From Trochalopteron elliotii (lineage: Eukaryota; Chordata; Aves; Passeriformes; Leiothrichidae): a stretch of DNA of 64,000 nucleotides. The notes beneath the pieces were generated by a model. It did not search any database, had not been told where the DNA came from, and saw only the letters and a program-made list of their open reading frames with translations. The translations under genes were made by a program, and so were the position numbers. Positions 35,452 to 48,000 of this stretch are shown piece by piece (the stretch's first letter is position 1; every line of letters begins with the position of its first letter). Location: assembly GCA_024734555.1 (NCBI GenBank), contig JANPWX010020199.1:1303985-1367984 (forward strand). Direction: 5' to 3'.

Positions 35452-36263
35452 CAGTCTATGAAGGAGTCCAAGCTGCCTCGGAGGTGATTGGCACAGAAGC
35501 ACAACTCCTCCTGGCACCCCAACTACCAGTGCTGGGATGGATGTTCAAAGGAAAGGTCCCCACCACCCACCATGCCACCGATGCCACATGGAGCAAGTGG
35601 ATTGCTCTAATTACACAGCGCACCCGTATGGGTAAATTGAATCATCCTGGGATTTTGGAAATAATTACAAATTGGCCTGAAGGGGAAAGTTTTGGTCTCA
35701 CAGATGAAGAACAAGAGCAAGTGACACGGGCTGAAGAAGCTCCACCATATAACCAACTGCCAGCAGAGGAGACACATTATGCTCTTTTCACTGACGGTTC
35801 CTGCCGCATTGTAGGGACGAACCGGAAGTGGAAAGCAGCTGTGTGGAGCCCCACACGACAAGTTGCTGAGGCCACTGAAGGAGATGGTGGATCGAGCCAA
35901 CTTGCAGAACTCAAAGCCGTTCAATTGGCCCTGGACATTGCTGAGAGAGAGAAGTGGCCAAAACTTTACCTCTATACTGATTCATGGATGGTAGCCAATG
36001 CTCTGTGGGGATGGCTAGAGAGGTGGAAAAAGGCTAATTGGCAGCGTAGAGGAAAACCAGTTTGGGCTGCTGAAGAGTGGAGAGACATTGCTACCAGGGT
36101 AGGGAGACTACCTGTGAAAGTCCGCCACGTAGATGCTCATATCCCCAAGAGTAGAGCTAATGAGGAGCATCAAAACAACGAGCAGGTAGATCGGGCTGCA
36201 AAGATAGAGGTGTCAAAGATAGACTTAGATTGGGAACACAAGGGAGAGCTGTTCCTAGCCTGA
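35400..36263 (+). pseudogene. ERVL RNase H region
   Basis: After the frame change the sequence continues SYTPTEKEILAVYEGVQ, a linker and RNase H with FTDGS near 35790, AELKA near 35905, and YTDSW near 35975, the expected Asp/Glu/Asp residues. It ends in an in-frame TGA at 36261-36263 immediately before the integrase zinc domain. Confidence 0.85.
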
Positions 36264-37104
36264 TGGGCCCATGATGCCTCAGGTCATCAGGGCAGAGACG
36301 CCACCTATAAGTGGGCACGAGACCGAGGGGTGGATCTAACCTTGGACAGTATTTCTCAGGTTATCCACGACTGTGAGACGTGTGCTGCCATCAAACAGGC
36401 CAAGCGGGTGAAGCCCCTATGGTATGGGGGGGGTGGTCCAAATACAAGTATGGGAGGCCTGGCAGATTGATTATATCACATTACCCCAGACACGTCAAGG
36501 TAAGCGCTACGTGCTCACAATGGTGGAAGCCACCACAGGGTGGCTGGAGACCTACCCTGTTTCTCATGCTACGGCCCGTAACACCATTCTGGGCCTTGAG
36601 AAGCAAGTCCTGTGGAGGCATGGTACCCCTGAGAGGATTGAGTCAGACAAGGGGACTCATTTCAAGAACAGCCTTATCAGCACATGGGCTAGGGAACACG
36701 GCATAGAGTGGGTGCACCATATTCCCTACCATGCACCAGCTGCTGGGAAAGTGGGGAGGCACAATGCACTGTTAAAAACCCAGTTGAAAGCGTTGGGTGG
36801 GGGATCTTTCAAAAACTGGGAGCAGCATTTGGCAAAGGCCACCTGGTTGGTCAACACCAGAGGCTCCACCAACCGAGCGGGCCCCTCCCAGGCTGACCCT
36901 CTGCATATAATAGACGCAGATAAAGTCTCCGTGGTGCATATCAGAGGTTTGTTAGGGGAGACAGTGTGGATCAAGTCTGCCTCAAGTACAGACAAACCCA
37001 TTCAAAGGGTTGTCTTTGCTCAGGGACCAGGTTGCACATGGTGGATAATGCAGAGAGATGGAACAACACGATGTGTACCTCAGGGAGATCTGATTGTTGG
37101 GTGA
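36264..37104 (+). pseudogene. ERVL integrase
   Basis: The N-terminal HHCC zinc domain is readable from 36264 (WAHDASGHQG, then HDCETCAAIKQAK). A G run at 36425-36432 coincides with a frame shift into the 36424-37104 frame. The core has DYITLPQT (first Asp) and ESDKGTHFKN (second Asp). The expected Glu is Gly (36754-36756, GGG in GKVGRHNALLK). The C-terminal domain ends CVPQGDLIVG-stop. The enzyme cannot be active as written. Confidence 0.87.
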
Positions 37105-37472
37105 GATACTACTGCCATTGTCTGTACATTAAACCATGCAGACGTGAAATAGAAGGAAATGCGCGAGTGAGAGGGTATGTGTAAGTATTGAAGGTATGAG
37201 CAAGTGCTGAATGTATGAATAAGTGGTGTTGAAGGTATGAGCAAGTGAAAGAGGGAGTTTTAGGTGAGCAAAATAAGAGAGTGGGGAATGCTGCAGCCTT
37301 GCAGCCTGGGGGCCTGGATTCAGTGGCTCAGTGTAGGATGTGACAGGGACATGAAAGGTATTGCTTGCATTCTTGTGGGGGGAACGAATGGAAGTTTTAT
37401 GTGGATAAACAAATGATGTGGAATATATGTTGGTTTTGGTTGTATGTTGACGATATGGGATAAGGGGTGGAA
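37105..37472 (+). other. ERVL 3' noncoding region with polypurine tract
   Basis: 368 bp without env. It carries imperfect repeats of GGTATGAGCAAGTG-like units (37150-37250). Just before the LTR lies AAGGGGTGGAA (37462-37472), the polypurine primer site for plus-strand synthesis. Confidence 0.75.
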
Positions 37473-38075
37473 TGTCCTGGGGTGACATAATGTTTGTATC
37501 CCAATTGTCTGATAAGTCTGGGAGCTGGAGGGAGGGGAGAGGCGCACAGTTTGTTTTTAGAAACTGTCCTCCGCTGACTGGCCTTGAGAGTCAAATTCAA
37601 CACACACACACAATACTGGAGAGTTTTTTTTCCAGTAGTTAGTTAGCTAGCGTAGATAGCAGCAGGAGGAGACGCTTTACTTCCTTTTTTTTCCCTCTCC
37701 TCCTGTTTTTTTTTTCCTTTTTTCGCCTTTCCTTGGAACTGTTAAAATCCCTCTGGACTGAGGACCCGGGGAGCGCCGTGGGGGCGGCATCTGGAACCCA
37801 CCAAGATCTGCACAGCAACACTCCCCAGCACCGGAGGAACATAGACAGAGCAATCACCTACAGGACAGACTTCTTTCCTAAACCTGTCATCTCTCCAGAG
37901 TGGCATCATCGGGTATTGTTCAATTTATTGTGCCAGGGAGTGCTTTGCCTGTTTAATAAACAGGGTTCTTTCCACTTCTCTCTGAGGAGGTTTTCTTTTT
38001 CTCGAACTGGCTGGGGGGAGGGGAGGGAGTGCTCCCTTAGGAGGTTTCCTCCCAGATTTGCCCTAAACCATGACA
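37473..38075 (+). mobile_element. 3' LTR of the ERVL provirus
   Basis: 603 bp, TGTCCTGGGG...CCATGACA, matching 31278-31900 at about 97% outside indels. Its poly(A) signal AATAAA sits in the same context as in the 5' copy (CTGTTTAATAAACAGGG). Confidence 0.92.
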
Positions 38076-38080
38076 CAAAG

Positions 38081-38540
38081 ACATGGGAAATATTATATAT
38101 TGATTCTGTAAATATACAGTGCCTTCTCTTTTGAATTTTGCAAAACACAATTAACTTACATAATTTAATTTTTATAAGACAAGGATAAATAAGACAAAAA
38201 TGGATAGAAGGAATTTGCTTTTCTTTGTGTTTTTATTTCATGACATAGTTATAACAGTAGCTTTACTAAGGGACAGACATCAAAATATGTAGACACAAGC
38301 CTTTCTCAAGAAATGAAACAATCAGCTGCTTGGTTTAGGTTTAGGGTCACTACCTCAGAAAACTAAACAGAAATATAGCACGAGACACGTTAAAAAAACA
38401 TGGACTTCCAAGACAGAAAACACAAAGTTTAACTGAGTGTAAATGATACAGCACCTTCCTAAGATCCCACACATCCAGATCTGTCAGGCACATAGAAGGT
38501 AGTAACACTCAAGATTCAGCCAATGTGGCTTGTTTGGAAT
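38081..38540 (-). other. SLF1: SLF1 3' untranslated region and 3' end
   Basis: On the SLF1 strand the stop at 38541-38543 is followed by AT-rich sequence with AATAAA at 38232-38237 (TTTATT on +), about 305 nt downstream. That is a plausible poly(A) signal. The ERVL duplication begins ~150 bp further on. Confidence 0.55.
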
Positions 38541-39037
38541 TTAACTGCTAGAAAGATTTAGGCACTGACATCCTTCTACCATAGTTTCCAGAACTGCTAC
38601 TAAGGCCTTTGCCTGCTCGCCAGGGAAGGATAACATGCTTTCAGATATTTCTTGAAGAAACTGTGATAGTTTTTCAAAAGTTTCTAGCTCTTTAAAATAC
38701 ATATCTACCAACCAATCTCCAGAAAATGCATTTTTCATCTTAGAGCTATCACAAACCGTTACTGGAAGTACATTTGAACAAGCTACTGCTCTCAGAGTTA
38801 CAGTCAGGGGTGTAGACAAATTATAAACTGAACAAAAATTAGTCAGCATCTTAGTAAATGAAAACAAGCACAGTTCTTTCTTTTGATTGCAAAACTCTTG
38901 TTCTCTGCATTCATAGAAGTTTTCAATGTTCTCTCCTGGATAAACGAGATTCAAAAGTTCCTCCTTTACTGTGACTGACTCAACATAATCCAGTGGCAGT
39001 TTCTCATGGGAGTTCCTTTGCTCTAGAAGGACTGGCC
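38541..39037 (-). CDS. SLF1: SLF1 terminal exon (C-terminal domain)
   Basis: Acceptor CCCTAAG|GG. It starts by finishing the ankyrin region (PVLLEQRNSHEKLPLDYV) and encodes a 165-codon C-terminal domain ending CLNLSSS-stop (TAA). It follows the ankyrin exon in phase 1. Confidence 0.88.
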
Positions 39038-42000
39038 CTTAGGGAAAACATAAACATTAATAACAACAGCACATTTTGTGATGAACTGGCAGCTGAACAA
39101 GACTTTGGGTTGCTCATTGCCAGAAGCCAGGTGTCTGTTTAAGTTCTTTTTTTGTACCAAGTTATGTTAATGTAACTGATGACTTACATATTTGCATCAC
39201 AAGATAGATTGTGTAGAGAGATCCTTTGTAACAATTTCTTTACAATATTGTCCTAACTTGCATAGAGTATGCAAAAATGCAATGCTATTACTTTGTAAAA
39301 TTCTGTTAAGTACTTTGTAGACCAGGTAATTTGCTGACACTGACTTAAAATTAAAGGCATGTTACTATGATGGTCTTTATTTTACTTTTCTGGATGGCGT
39401 TGCCTATTTTACCTTCTGCTGTGCAGCAAGGTAAACTATTGGGGTAGGAATCCAAGTCTTCCCCAACAACTGAGTTTCAAATTTGGATCTTAACAGACTT
39501 CCAAAACGTAAAACATAATTACTCTAATAAATAGATTTAAAGTAAGTAAATGGGACATGTTTATTTGTTCAGAACTAGTCTGAACAAATAAATCCTTTTG
39601 GTATTTCCTGTTTATTAGTACAAGGGACCCATTAATATTTAAACAGCTTATACATCTCTTGGGAAGTTTAAGGCAGGCTGCATCAGTAAGAAAAAATGAA
39701 GGCTGTTAAGACACTACAAGTGTTTTTCAAATATGAACATATCAGGAATCTTCTTACATAAATTTGTATTACTATGCTAAAATAATGATGCCATATTAAC
39801 ATGAATGCTTCTTCAGAAATATATTTTAATGACAAAAGGTAAACTCGCACATTACATATCCATAATAGATATTTTAACTTTGCTCTGATGAAAGCTGTAT
39901 TATTATTACTAATTATTTAGCGTCATTAACTTCTGCAAGCTAAAGGCTTTTACGGACAGAAAGTAGATATGTTTTTAGAGAGATGTGTTCTAAATTATTG
40001 AGCTTAAGTAAATTCACACTGAATAAGTAACATGCTTTCTACCATGGGCTTGTCAGTTACTTGACAGGCCATAACTCAGAGTGTGACAAAGGCAAAGATA
40101 AAGACACACACAACCTTACACTGCCAGAAAACCCTGATGAATGCATGGGCAAGTAAAGGTCTTCCTCTATGATAACAAGAGCATCCACTACCTGTTCTTC
40201 ACAACAGCCTAGGAAAAATGCACATCTGTCAATGCAATGCCATTTCCAGTTGATGAGCTGGGCTTATTACAATATTGGCTATTGCATCACTTCAACTGAT
40301 AGAACTGAGCCCAGGTATTGGCTTGGCATGTTAGATGCCGAAGTAACATGGGTCAGTAGAGATATAAAACACCTGGGAACCACAGAACTGAGAGTCAGTA
40401 AATAAATGGAGGTAGAACTGCAGAAGGAATGTATTGATTATGATCTGGTGCTTGCACAGCAGACACAGCCACAGCCTTTAGGGGGCAGGAGAAGACTGTA
40501 AATACAGAGGGTCATATGCCAAGAATGTATTAAAATTTTGTTTCTCTACCTTAATTAATAGGCTGTCTAAATACCCTCTTCTGCCTCATGACTAAACATA
40601 GAACGATTTTGACTGAAAAAATCTGGACTTGAATATAAAACACAGTTTACACTGACACAGTAGTGCAATGGTACAGACACTCATTTTAGTAAATTAATTA
40701 AAAGAAGGAAGAGTTGCTAACCAAGACCATTCTTTGCAGATATTAGGGGTTTTTTAAAACATGCTAAATTAAATACATTGATGCAGTACATACTTCAAAA
40801 TATAAATACCCTGTCTTTGACAAAAGTATTGTTTAAAACATTCTGTGCTTGCCTAAGGGGCAAAGTACTTTCTTTAGAAACTAAGGCATCCCTCCCACTA
40901 TAATGCCTAAACAGCAGTTATCATGATTACAATATCAATTACTTGCTTAAAATAGTTACCAACCTAATTGTGTTCTTCAGAGACCATCACATTAATTTTC
41001 ACAAATGCTGAAAAAATGTATGTTGAAATACATGAATATATAAAGATTAAACTGATCTGTTTTTGTGTTGTGGTAAAAATAGATCAAAACAATAGAAAAT
41101 ACTTAGCCTTGATTGGTGACTAGGTAATTTTTACTTTCATTAGTGGAGAATATAGTTGCAATGCATATGGTGTAAAATGCAGGATAAAAACGTTACCATA
41201 TTGGAAAAACATGTGGATATTCTTGTTTAATTTCATACTCAGCTGATCAAGATGAGTGTGAAAAAGTATTATTTTTATTGTAAACAAACCAGCTTGGCTT
41301 AAAAATGTTTCAAAATATTTCATAATAACTTTATGTTTTAGGAAACTATCAAGAAAAACACTGAGAACTTCGTATGGATTCAGAAACAGTGGATAATTTC
41401 CCTAAACCAGTTTAGAATAAATGCACTCACCCCCATGCTGAAGTAGCAGCTTGCCAATTTCTACATGTCCATTTGACAGTGCATCATGCAAAGGAGTCAC
41501 CCCGTCCACTTGACTGAGCAGGTCTACCTCCGGACAACGCTCCAGAATTTCACGGACACACACTGTGCTGCCATGGTTACAGGCTTCATGCAAAGGCGTC
41601 CAGCCAGCATAGTCTGAATTATAAATCAAGGGAAGTTTTAAAACAGCAGAAGTAATACTGAAATGTTAATAATGTCATTCATTTGACAGGAGAACACTTT
41701 ACTTTTTCAGTATTGATTACAGCTAGAGTGGCAGCTTGTGATTTCAAAACAAGAAATTTTATTGAAAAACATTTGAAAAAAAATAGCATTTTTAATAATC
41801 AGTAGAAAATGTGATGTTAAAATACACTTCAGTTATAAATTCATCTTACCTTAATGTTTCCTATAAACTCCTCATTTTGTGTTATGTAAAAAAGAAAGAG
41901 TATTAGATTGTATAAATACAAACTTGTTACCAAACAGATACTAATACAGTTCTTTATGAATCTTAATTTCTTAGTTCTGTAGAGAAAATGAATAACTTAC

Positions 42001-45000
42001 CTTTAACATTAATGTCTATTCCCGGCAAAGAGAGAAGCTGAATCAATCTCTCCACTTTGTTATTTTTGCAAGCTTTATGCAGGGCTGTCTCTCCTACCAT
42101 GAAAAATTAATAGATTACACTAGACTAGGCAAGATAGCAACTAAAGAAAATAATCAAAGGGCCTGGAACTAGGAGACCTGGTTATGTACCAGAAAACTCA
42201 ATAATGAGTAAGATTTTCCTTTATCCTGTTTAAACATCTTTTAAGGAAAAAAACCCCATGGAGCTTCTGTTCCACCAGAGATCCAGCAATGAAATTGTAC
42301 CACAAATGGTTTAACACAGGAATTATCTCCCCTCTAGTTCAAGGTTTAAAGCTTCAATCACACCATAAAAGCACCAAGTGATCACAAAACACCAAAAAAT
42401 ACTGGATTTTGAAGCAATAAAACTTCTGGAGTGCAGTTGCCCTCCCTTAAATTTATTCATGAACCTACATTAAAATGTATGGTTCTTTTTACACAGCGTT
42501 TATAGCTTAATTCAAATGAATGTTTCTGGCTAAGCACGAGTGCCTCTACACACTCAAGTATAAATCAAAACTTCAAATCTGTTAGCAGATGGTTTGCTGT
42601 TTCTCAATAGGCTGTCTGACTTGGCTACAGTAGACAAGGAGGGGAGAAATAGGGAATTATTATTATTATTATTATTATTAATCATCATCATCATCATCAA
42701 TATTATTATTAGTAGTAGTAGTAATAGTAGTCCCTGGGAAAAAAAATTCCCAAACCTTAGTATCATGTACAGCTGAAATAAGTGTGAAAATTTAAACAGC
42801 AAACAACTGAGAGCTGCTGCTTATATATGTAAAGACACCACTAGCTTCTGTGTAATAAAAACTTCAGACACATTCTAAATGCTGTTTTCTTTTCAATAAT
42901 TGATTGCGTTTGAACAAGAGCCAGAGGAAAATCCTGGTACCAGGTGAAAGATGATGAACCAAACATCTTAGAAATTCAATATATCTTAGTCTAGATCTCT
43001 TAGCTTTTGTAGTAAGATTTACATGGAACATTTGGTTATATTAATACCTTTACTATGTAAATCTGTCAGCTTCGTATCCATTCTTTCAACATAATACACT
43101 ACTTATAATTTTAGCAGGGGGGAATAGAAAAAAAAAAGCAGCATTGGTTTGTTTGGTTTCCTCCCCTTCCAGACGTTCAGCTCACTTTTCTTTGTAGAAA
43201 TCAGATGTAATAATTCACATCAATTTTACTTGCAAAAGCAGTAAAAACAAAGGGAAACAATTTTTAAAATATATGGTCTGACTCTGTTGCTGAAGTTCTT
43301 TTAAACCTTTAAAGGCGATGAGGTCTACTTTTGTCCATCAGTGTTTGCGATACGATTCTGTTTTTAATTATTTGAACAATTCCAGCTTGCTTTTGCCAGT
43401 TTTTTCTGAGACATCTCCTGGCTGTCACATTAATGGAGTTATAGGTAAATTTCTGATGATGAGGATGAAAAAGTAGTTCCAGCAAGTAATTCTGTAGTAA
43501 AGCAAGCCTCATGCAAAGTACAATTTATTAAACTTGTATAATAAATAGGAACTGAATGAATTATTGCAGTGCTGTTTTATCCCTTAGGTACGTGAGTTCC
43601 AGTATAGTTAAAACAAAAGCCAAGTGCCTTTCACAGTCTGGGCTGAATGCCTAGAAGAAAACAGTCCATATGCTTAAAACAGCTATGTAACATAGCATAC
43701 TCCTCAGTCTTTGTTCACAAAATGTCTAGGACTCAGAGAGATGAAGACTGAATTATACTTGCAAATCAGAAGACGTTGATCCTACCGAGCACAGGTTGAG
43801 GTGGATTAGCAAAGTAAGGCAGGCAAGACTGGAATGAACTCAGACAAACCGTACGCTGTATTTAATGTATGGGAGGAGGAGGGTAATGAAGAAGGAAACT
43901 TTATTTTACTATATATACAAATTCCTCCTTTTAAATAGACATTCCAATGACAAATGTGGAACATAAGAAAATAATTCTCAGACATAAGCCATTGTTTTAG
44001 TCAAGCATTCATCAAGTTTTTAAACATGAAACTATCAATTCTAACCACTTAAAACTTCTTAACATAAATTAGATATATAAAATACCTTTAATATTTCTCT
44101 TGTATACCTCTTCAGCCAAAAGATAACTTTCTTTGGTCTGTGCAGTCTGAACTTCTGATTTTCCTCTAAGCTTATTAAAGATTAAGTCACTGAAAAGAGA
44201 GCAAAGGGGACACATTTAAAATCCCTAGTTCATATTTTAATTTAATGTATATGTATTTAATGGTTTTAAATGTGTACATACAGAATAGTTAGATTTATCC
44301 ATTTCAGCATCATTTCTGAAATGTCTTAATTACATAATTTCCATGCCTTTTAATTATAACTGTATTTAAAACAGAAATCAAATATAATTGCCCACTTTTA
44401 AACTTTCTTTAAAGGTAATTCTATGAACAGTGAACTTCTGCATATACCCTATAAATTTAATATTAGACAAATAGAACTACATCAGCCTGCATATACACTG
44501 AAATTCAAGGAGAAAGGGGGAAAAGAGAAAAGGGGAAACCCCAGCCCAGAGGTGTTACAGGCTTACAATAGAGCTTTCTGTCAGTTGAAGTAATTTGTAG
44601 ACAACAAAACAGGTCACATAAAGTTCAAGAAATGTGTCAGGTCAGAAGCTGTCCCCCAAAGCAGAATAAAACTGGTGATGTTATAGGTATTACTTACGGT
44701 AGATCAGGCAGCACTTTGACTTGGTTCTGCTTATCGCCATTTAGCATCTGTAATGTCCTTTGAGACTCAGGGCATGGCTGTTGCCCTATTTTCTTTCTCT
44801 TTGCTTTGTGCATCTTTGTCTCACGCATCCCTATCTCTTGCAAAGCAGGTGAATAGGAACAGACCTGTTGCAAAAGTAACATTTTATAAATGAAGAAATT
44901 TTCTTTTGTTGCACTTGCTGCAAAGCAGCCATCTATGACCCACAGCTTGCTATATCTAAGTTTTTAAAAACCTGATCTCTGAATGATGTACATCTAGATT

Positions 45001-48000
45001 GTTTCAATTTGTCTTTTGCATTCCACTTTGATGTTTTTGTAATTCACTCTTTACATTGGCTTCAGTGAGTGGCTTGTGTCTGAGACAGAAAATGGGAAAT
45101 TCTAGGCCTCTCTCAGGTTTCTGGCAGCTGAGAAAATCTGGATCTCTTCAGCTGGACATAGGACTTGAGTACAGTTAATTGACCTTCATGTATTAAAACA
45201 AAGCATTTACAGACTTCCTGCTCTCAAACCAGGGAGCAACTTACTCACTCCACTCCTTCATCTCTTCTGAGATGAGGGGTTGGATTAAGTCTTTGAGCTT
45301 TGCAAAGGCAGTAAGTCAGTTATCTCTTAGGTGCTGTCTCTCTATTAGGACAGTCTTGGCTGCTGTAGATGTTAGTTTCTTTCCAGTAACACAGAGCTTC
45401 AAAGCCACTTACACTGCTCATTTAAAAAAAGTCATCTAAGTTTCTGCAGTTTGGCAAAAGCATTGCAAAAAAGACTAGTGAGGGAGATTCATCAAATACA
45501 CAACAATTATATTAGAAGAAAAGTATTAAGGAAAGTTTTGAGTATTTAGCAGTTCACTGTAGATCTTGCAAGCAATGTGCAGTAGATGAGGGACACCTTA
45601 CTTGCACCTTCACTCCACATTTACCACCAGGGAGTTGCTGAACTCAGAGAAAAGCCTAGTTGATAAGATGCTGTATGAGAAGAACTGGCAAAACTGGATG
45701 ATGACTAATTTTTACTGTATGGAATGAGAAAGGAGACCGAGTCATACTAAGAAAAACTACAAAAAGCACACAGACTTGTTTCAAGCACTATAAAAATTTA
45801 TAAGTAATTGCAGAGAGTGATCAGTAATCATGGCAATACTAAAAGTAGTGTTTCTGCTCTGTATGTGACAACATACATCAAATACTAGCTATGCAGTTGG
45901 TTTTCTGACAGTCTTTTGTTCAACCTCTGTTTAAATGTGTATTAACAAATAACGACCTCTCTTCACAATAAATTCCTGTAAAATTTATGAAAACTTATGT
46001 ATGGGAAATGTACAAAGGTATAAATTTGGTTTTTTGTCACTCTAACTGTAGTATAGTAGAACACAGAAAAACAGACATGGATTCCATATGCTGTTTAGTC
46101 ATTAGTATTAAGATTACTGAAATGAGACGCTAAATTAGGGCATAACATTACCGTGTGATTGCCCTGATTTGCCTGCATCCTGCCAGCATCCTGCATCCTG
46201 TCATGGCTTTGAGAATCTCTTTTGCAGCTTTTATCATGTTTTTCCTCATCAACTATCACAAATTGTGATTTGAAGGCAGGCAAAGGTTTGTAAGTAAGAG
46301 AAAGCTTCTAAAAGGAGAAATTCACAGGAATACACTGTGGTTCAAAACCATAAAATGTTCTATGTAACAAATGGCTGGACCCATCTCTTCAAAAACCCTG
46401 AAGGAAAAGGTAGCCGAGAAAAATGACACTGTATTTGGCATTCTCCTTAAGTACAAATGTAACACTGCAATCATTACATCAGGGATTATTTTCAAAAGCT
46501 TTCACTGTTGTTGTATTGTTTCACTTTAATGATAACTGCATGTAAACAGATACCAGGTGCGACAAATTCCCTGGCAAGAAAAATCTTACTATTGTTCCTG
46601 ACCCAGATCTCAGGCAAAGAGAAATTTAAATGCAGTGGAACACATGGAAAGACAATGCAGGCAACAAGCATGACCTTAGACAACAAAGAAAAGACGTATT
46701 TCGAGACTTTTAAGAATCAAATTTCTTGTAAAACACCGAAGTGTAATAAGTTATTAAGGATTACTTACAATTTTCTGAAGAGAAAGTGGTTCTGTAGAAA
46801 CAGCAATATTCCTCTGTAAACACATTTGTTTGAAAATTGCTTCTGCAACGAACAGTTGAAGCCAGTTGGATGGTATGGCACAAATAAATGTTTTTAATTG
46901 ACATACAGAAAAATCTGGATAAAAGCAAAAAGAAAAGAAAATCTACATACCTAGTTATCTAGAAGATAGCTCTTCCAGGCTTTTTGCTCCTATGGCAGAT
47001 TCAGAAGCTTATTCTCCATAAAAATTACTAAAATTCTTCATATTAAAATAGATTTTAACCATCATTTAGTAAGATGACCAGATACTGTGAGAATGTTGAA
47101 CATATTTTAGGAGACAAAGCATCACATTTTGTGTAAAACTTTTAAAAAATGCTCTTAATACAATGTTATATAAGTTTCACCTTTCTTTTGAGAATAAAAT
47201 TATTTATTTGTGAAGTACTGCAAGTGATCGCCTTTTAAATCTCTAAGTGACACAAATTCAGGTAAGAGTTACAACACATGAACAAGAAATCTGCACATAA
47301 TGCAGGGTGATCAACAAGTTCTATGTTAAAAGTCACCATAAGCAAATTGCAACCCCATTCAGATGAACCAAATTGCTTATACTGTTCAAAAAAAAGCCCC
47401 ACCCAGTGGCAGAGGAACTTGCATACCCATACATGTATCATTATATATCAGGCTTATGTCTGACCTACCTCTGTTTTGGAAATGATTACAGAAAGACTGA
47501 ATTTTTTCTTACTGAGGTAAGAATTTGTATTTTGATTCTAAGAAGATAATTTTGTCAAAATAACAACTGAAATGGTTGGAAAGCAACATCTGCCATGAGG
47601 GAAGAAATTCTTACTGTGCTTAGGGAATCTTCTGCTCTGCTAAGAAGTGCTCATAAATTAACTTATCTGTTGACGCAATCAAAACAGAAACCCAAGTTTG
47701 AGAATACAGATGTTTGCAACTGTAAGTATAACTGAATTTAGATAAACTCACAACAATTTTGTTTTTAGTGATGTGGATTGTACCAAATGGCACAAGTCAA
47801 ATAATCTCTATAAACAGAATGAATCGTGTTCTTGTTTTTTGTTTTTGTATACAGGAAAGTAAGAAAGTCTTACAGAAATATATATCCAAGATTGTGCCTA
47901 TTATATCATAGCAACAAAATCCATTGGAGAGGTACATACTAAAAGCTCCATTGATTTAAACACCATAAAGTTCAGACTTTATGATTTAGCCTTCTAAGAT

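Larger units (their letters stand above)
31278..38075 (+). mobile_element. ERVL-type provirus, near full length, no env
   Basis: A 6.8-kb provirus with 5' LTR 31278-31900 and 3' LTR 37473-38075, flanked by a perfect 5-bp duplication CAAAG (31273-31277 and 38076-38080). Order: primer site, gag, protease, RT, RNase H, integrase, polypurine tract, LTR. Only ~370 bp lie between the integrase stop and the 3' LTR, so there is no env, as is usual in ERVL. The LTRs differ at about 18 of ~590 aligned sites by hand count (~3%), plus indels including a ~22-bp loss in the T-rich tract. The frames carry several stops and frameshifts and an altered integrase residue, so it is defective. It stands convergent with SLF1, whose stop is 466 bp beyond the 3' LTR. 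Confidence 0.93.
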
